The position numbers were made by a program, and so were the translations under genes. The notes beneath the pieces are model-generated. The model worked only from the letters and a program-made list of their open reading frames with translations, was not told the DNA's origin and made no database searches. DNA of 7,075 nt, from assembly GCA_027451455.1 (NCBI GenBank), contig DAIDJI010000282.1, forward strand, positions 1 to 7,075. Reading direction: 5' to 3'. Positions within the stretch are counted from its first letter, which is position 1, and each line of letters begins with the position of its first letter. The stretch is from Planctomycetales bacterium. Lineage in GTDB: Bacteria > Planctomycetota > Planctomycetia > Isosphaerales > Isosphaeraceae. Below are positions 5,922-7,075 of this stretch, piece by piece.

Positions 5922-6149
5922 TTGAAAAAGACCATGAGAAATCTGGTTGTAGTTGCCCTGACTTTCGGGTCTGCGGCCCTCGTCGGCTGCAACGGCGATT
6001 CAGAGACCACGAGCAACGAGACGAACCTGGCCAAGGTGCCTCTCCCGAAGGGTGCCGACCAGGCGCCGAAGGAAGTGAAGTACCAGTCGCAATCCCGTGG
6101 GCATAGCGCTCCGGCGGTCCTGCCCGGCGCGGCTCCGAAGGCCCCTTGA
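5922..6149 (+). CDS. Small planctomycete lipoprotein of unknown function
   Basis: A 75-aa protein starting MKKTMRNLVVVALTFG. Residues 2-6 are basic, 8-21 hydrophobic, and LVGC (20-23) is a lipobox, so signal peptidase II should cut before Cys23 and leave a lipid-anchored mature chain of 53 residues. Asn24 and Gly25 at +2/+3 do not give a clear retention signal. The mature part is polar and Pro/Ala/Lys-rich with no recognised domain (SETTSNETNLAKVPLPK, then PAVLPGAAPKAP). It is likely flexible. The start is TTG 5922, with GAGGAG 8 nt upstream. ATG 5934 would give a 71-aa form that keeps only Arg2 as a basic residue. The frame is open much further upstream, to 5694, but that part is the leader. 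It lies 91 nt before the DUF1559 gene, an arrangement often seen in planctomycetes, where a short lipoprotein accompanies a DUF1559 protein. The two are probably co-transcribed. Confidence 0.75.
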   Translation: MKKTMRNLVVVALTFGSAALVGCNGDSETTSNETNLAKVPLPKGADQAPKEVKYQSQSRGHSAPAVLPGAAPKAP

Positions 6150-6240
6150 CCCGACCCGCCCCCTGATTGTGCCGGCGTGCTCGCGCCGTCGCAGACAAAA
6201 CCTTACCGATCCGTATTTCTGACGGCCTGGGGACCTCTCC

Positions 6241-7075
6241 ATGAACGCCACGATGAACCCGCGCGCCTCGCGGGGCTTCACCCTGATCGAGCTCCTGGTC
6301 GTGATCGCGATCATCGCGGTCCTGATCGCGCTTCTCTTGCCCGCTGTCCAGGCGGCACGCGAAGCCGCCCGACGTGCCCAGTGCACCAATAATTTGAAGC
6401 AGATCGGCCTCGCCATGCACAACTACCATACGGCGAACAACTCGTTCCCGATGGGGGGGGCCAATAGCAGCAACCTCAAGGCTCAGCCCCAGTACGGCTG
6501 GGGAGCCTGGAGCGCCCAGGCCATGATGATGAGCTACATCGAGCAGGGCACCGTCTACAACTCCCTGAATTTCATGCTCACGTCGGTTGACGTCGGCAAC
6601 GGCGAGGGACTTGTCCAGTCGACCGCGACCGGCTCCAGGGTCAATTCTTTCCTCTGCCCCTCGGATTCCCTTTACACGGGCACGCAATACTCCAACGGCA
6701 TCAATTATCAGTCGCCGGGGTCGAATTACTTTGCCTCGGTCGGTTCCTCGCTGAACCAGGACGGTCCGAGCAACCGGCAGAATGTCAACTTCGGCAACTC
6801 GCCGCCGAATGGTGTCTTCCAGTACGATGGGCCTTCGATCGGCGTCCAGGACATCACGGACGGAACCTCGAACACGATCGCTTATGGTGAGTGGCTGGTC
6901 GGCAACAATCAGGCGATCTACAAGGTCCAGCGGACGATCGTCCGGGTCGGTCAGTCCTTCCCGGCGGGTGCCACGCCGGGGCCAGGCGCTGGCTCCCAGT
7001 ACCTCAACATGCCGGCTGGCGGTGGGACACTCAACGCCTGGCTCAGCGGCACCTGCGCGGCGCAGGGGTTCTCCC
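6241..7075 (+). CDS. DUF1559 type-IV-pilin-like protein, N-terminal part (3' end outside window)
   Basis: The frame is open from ATG 6241 to the right edge (278 codons). Residues 1-11 are a short basic leader ending in RASRG. Prepilin peptidase should cut between Gly12 and Phe13, and the mature N-terminus FTLIELLVVIAIIAVL carries Glu at +5, the pilin/pseudopilin hallmark. The hydrophobic helix runs into AVQAAREAARRAQC (Cys48) and TNNLKQIGLAMHNYH, the signature of DUF1559 proteins. Downstream family features include FLCPSD (about 138-143), NYFASVGSS and GVQDITDGTSNTIAYGEWL (about 205-223). Planctomycetes carry many paralogues. They are thought to form pseudopilin-like or surface structures, but individual roles are unknown. 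GGGGA (6229-6233) lies 7 nt before ATG 6241. The next in-frame ATG (6253) has no such site. An unusual G8 run lies at codons 71-74. The C-terminal part is missing from the window. Confidence 0.93.
   Translation, partial: MNATMNPRASRGFTLIELLVVIAIIAVLIALLLPAVQAAREAARRAQCTNNLKQIGLAMHNYHTANNSFPMGGANSSNLKAQPQYGWGAWSAQAMMMSYIEQGTVYNSLNFMLTSVDVGNGEGLVQSTATGSRVNSFLCPSDSLYTGTQYSNGINYQSPGSNYFASVGSSLNQDGPSNRQNVNFGNSPPNGVFQYDGPSIGVQDITDGTSNTIAYGEWLVGNNQAIYKVQRTIVRVGQSFPAGATPGPGAGSQYLNMPAGGGTLNAWLSGTCAAQGFS
6453..6460 (+). repeat. G8 homopolymer inside the DUF1559 gene
   Basis: Eight consecutive G bases span the end of Met71, Gly72, Gly73 and the start of Ala74. The frame is intact as read, because typical DUF1559 sequence continues afterwards. 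Loss of one G would give a TGA 24 codons after Met71, and gain of one would give a TAG within four codons after Met71. The tract could allow slippage, or could be a site of sequencing error. Confidence 0.6.

Overview
The window reads as chromosomal DNA of a planctomycete, most likely from the Isosphaeraceae/Gemmataceae side of the phylum. The evidence is the high GC content with strong G/C third-position bias and three protein families that are largely planctomycetal: a multi-domain PSCyt1/PSD/PSCyt3 cytochrome (DUF1592 type), its usual partner DUF1552, and a DUF1559 type-IV-pilin-like protein. The phylum call is strong. The family call is an impression from the DUF1559 N-terminus, not a measurement.

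Layout. Positions 1-620 (minus strand) hold the 5' part of an exported protein of unknown function that runs off the left edge. A 436-nt divergent intergenic region follows, with a recognisable promoter (977-1005) for a plus-strand metallo-beta-lactamase-fold hydrolase (1057-1839). After about 300 nt with several inverted repeats comes a two-gene operon: a secreted di-haem DUF1592 protein (2139-4070) and a Tat-exported DUF1552 protein starting at GTG 4118 (to 5485). Next is a 436-nt non-coding stretch with the best promoter of the window (TTGTCA-N16-TATAAT, 5667-5694) and a leader of about 220 nt that can fold. It leads into a 75-aa lipoprotein that I start at TTG 5922. A DUF1559 pilin-like protein (6241 to the right edge, incomplete) follows 91 nt later.

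How the genes may work together. Nearly everything encoded here is predicted to leave the cytoplasm: Sec signal (minus-strand gene, DUF1592), Tat signal (DUF1552), lipobox (75-aa protein) and prepilin leader (DUF1559). The DUF1592/DUF1552 pair is a recurrent planctomycete module. The cytochrome has two CxxCH haem sites, and its partner is rich in His/Asp clusters suggesting a metal-dependent, alkaline-phosphatase/sulfatase-like fold. Its substrate is not known, and this window does not reveal it. The lipoprotein and DUF1559 protein probably form a second unit driven by the 5667-5694 promoter. The MBL hydrolase stands alone and has an unusual metal-site motif.

The longest uninterrupted open frames overstate several genes. 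The DUF1592, DUF1552 and lipoprotein starts were all moved downstream on ribosome-site and signal-peptide grounds, and the left-edge gene is easily missed because it has no stop in the window. I see no tRNA, rRNA, CRISPR array, insertion sequence or integrase. I found nothing that clearly constitutes a new system. The best leads are the structured leader, the HxDxDH metal motif and a frame-critical G8 tract.
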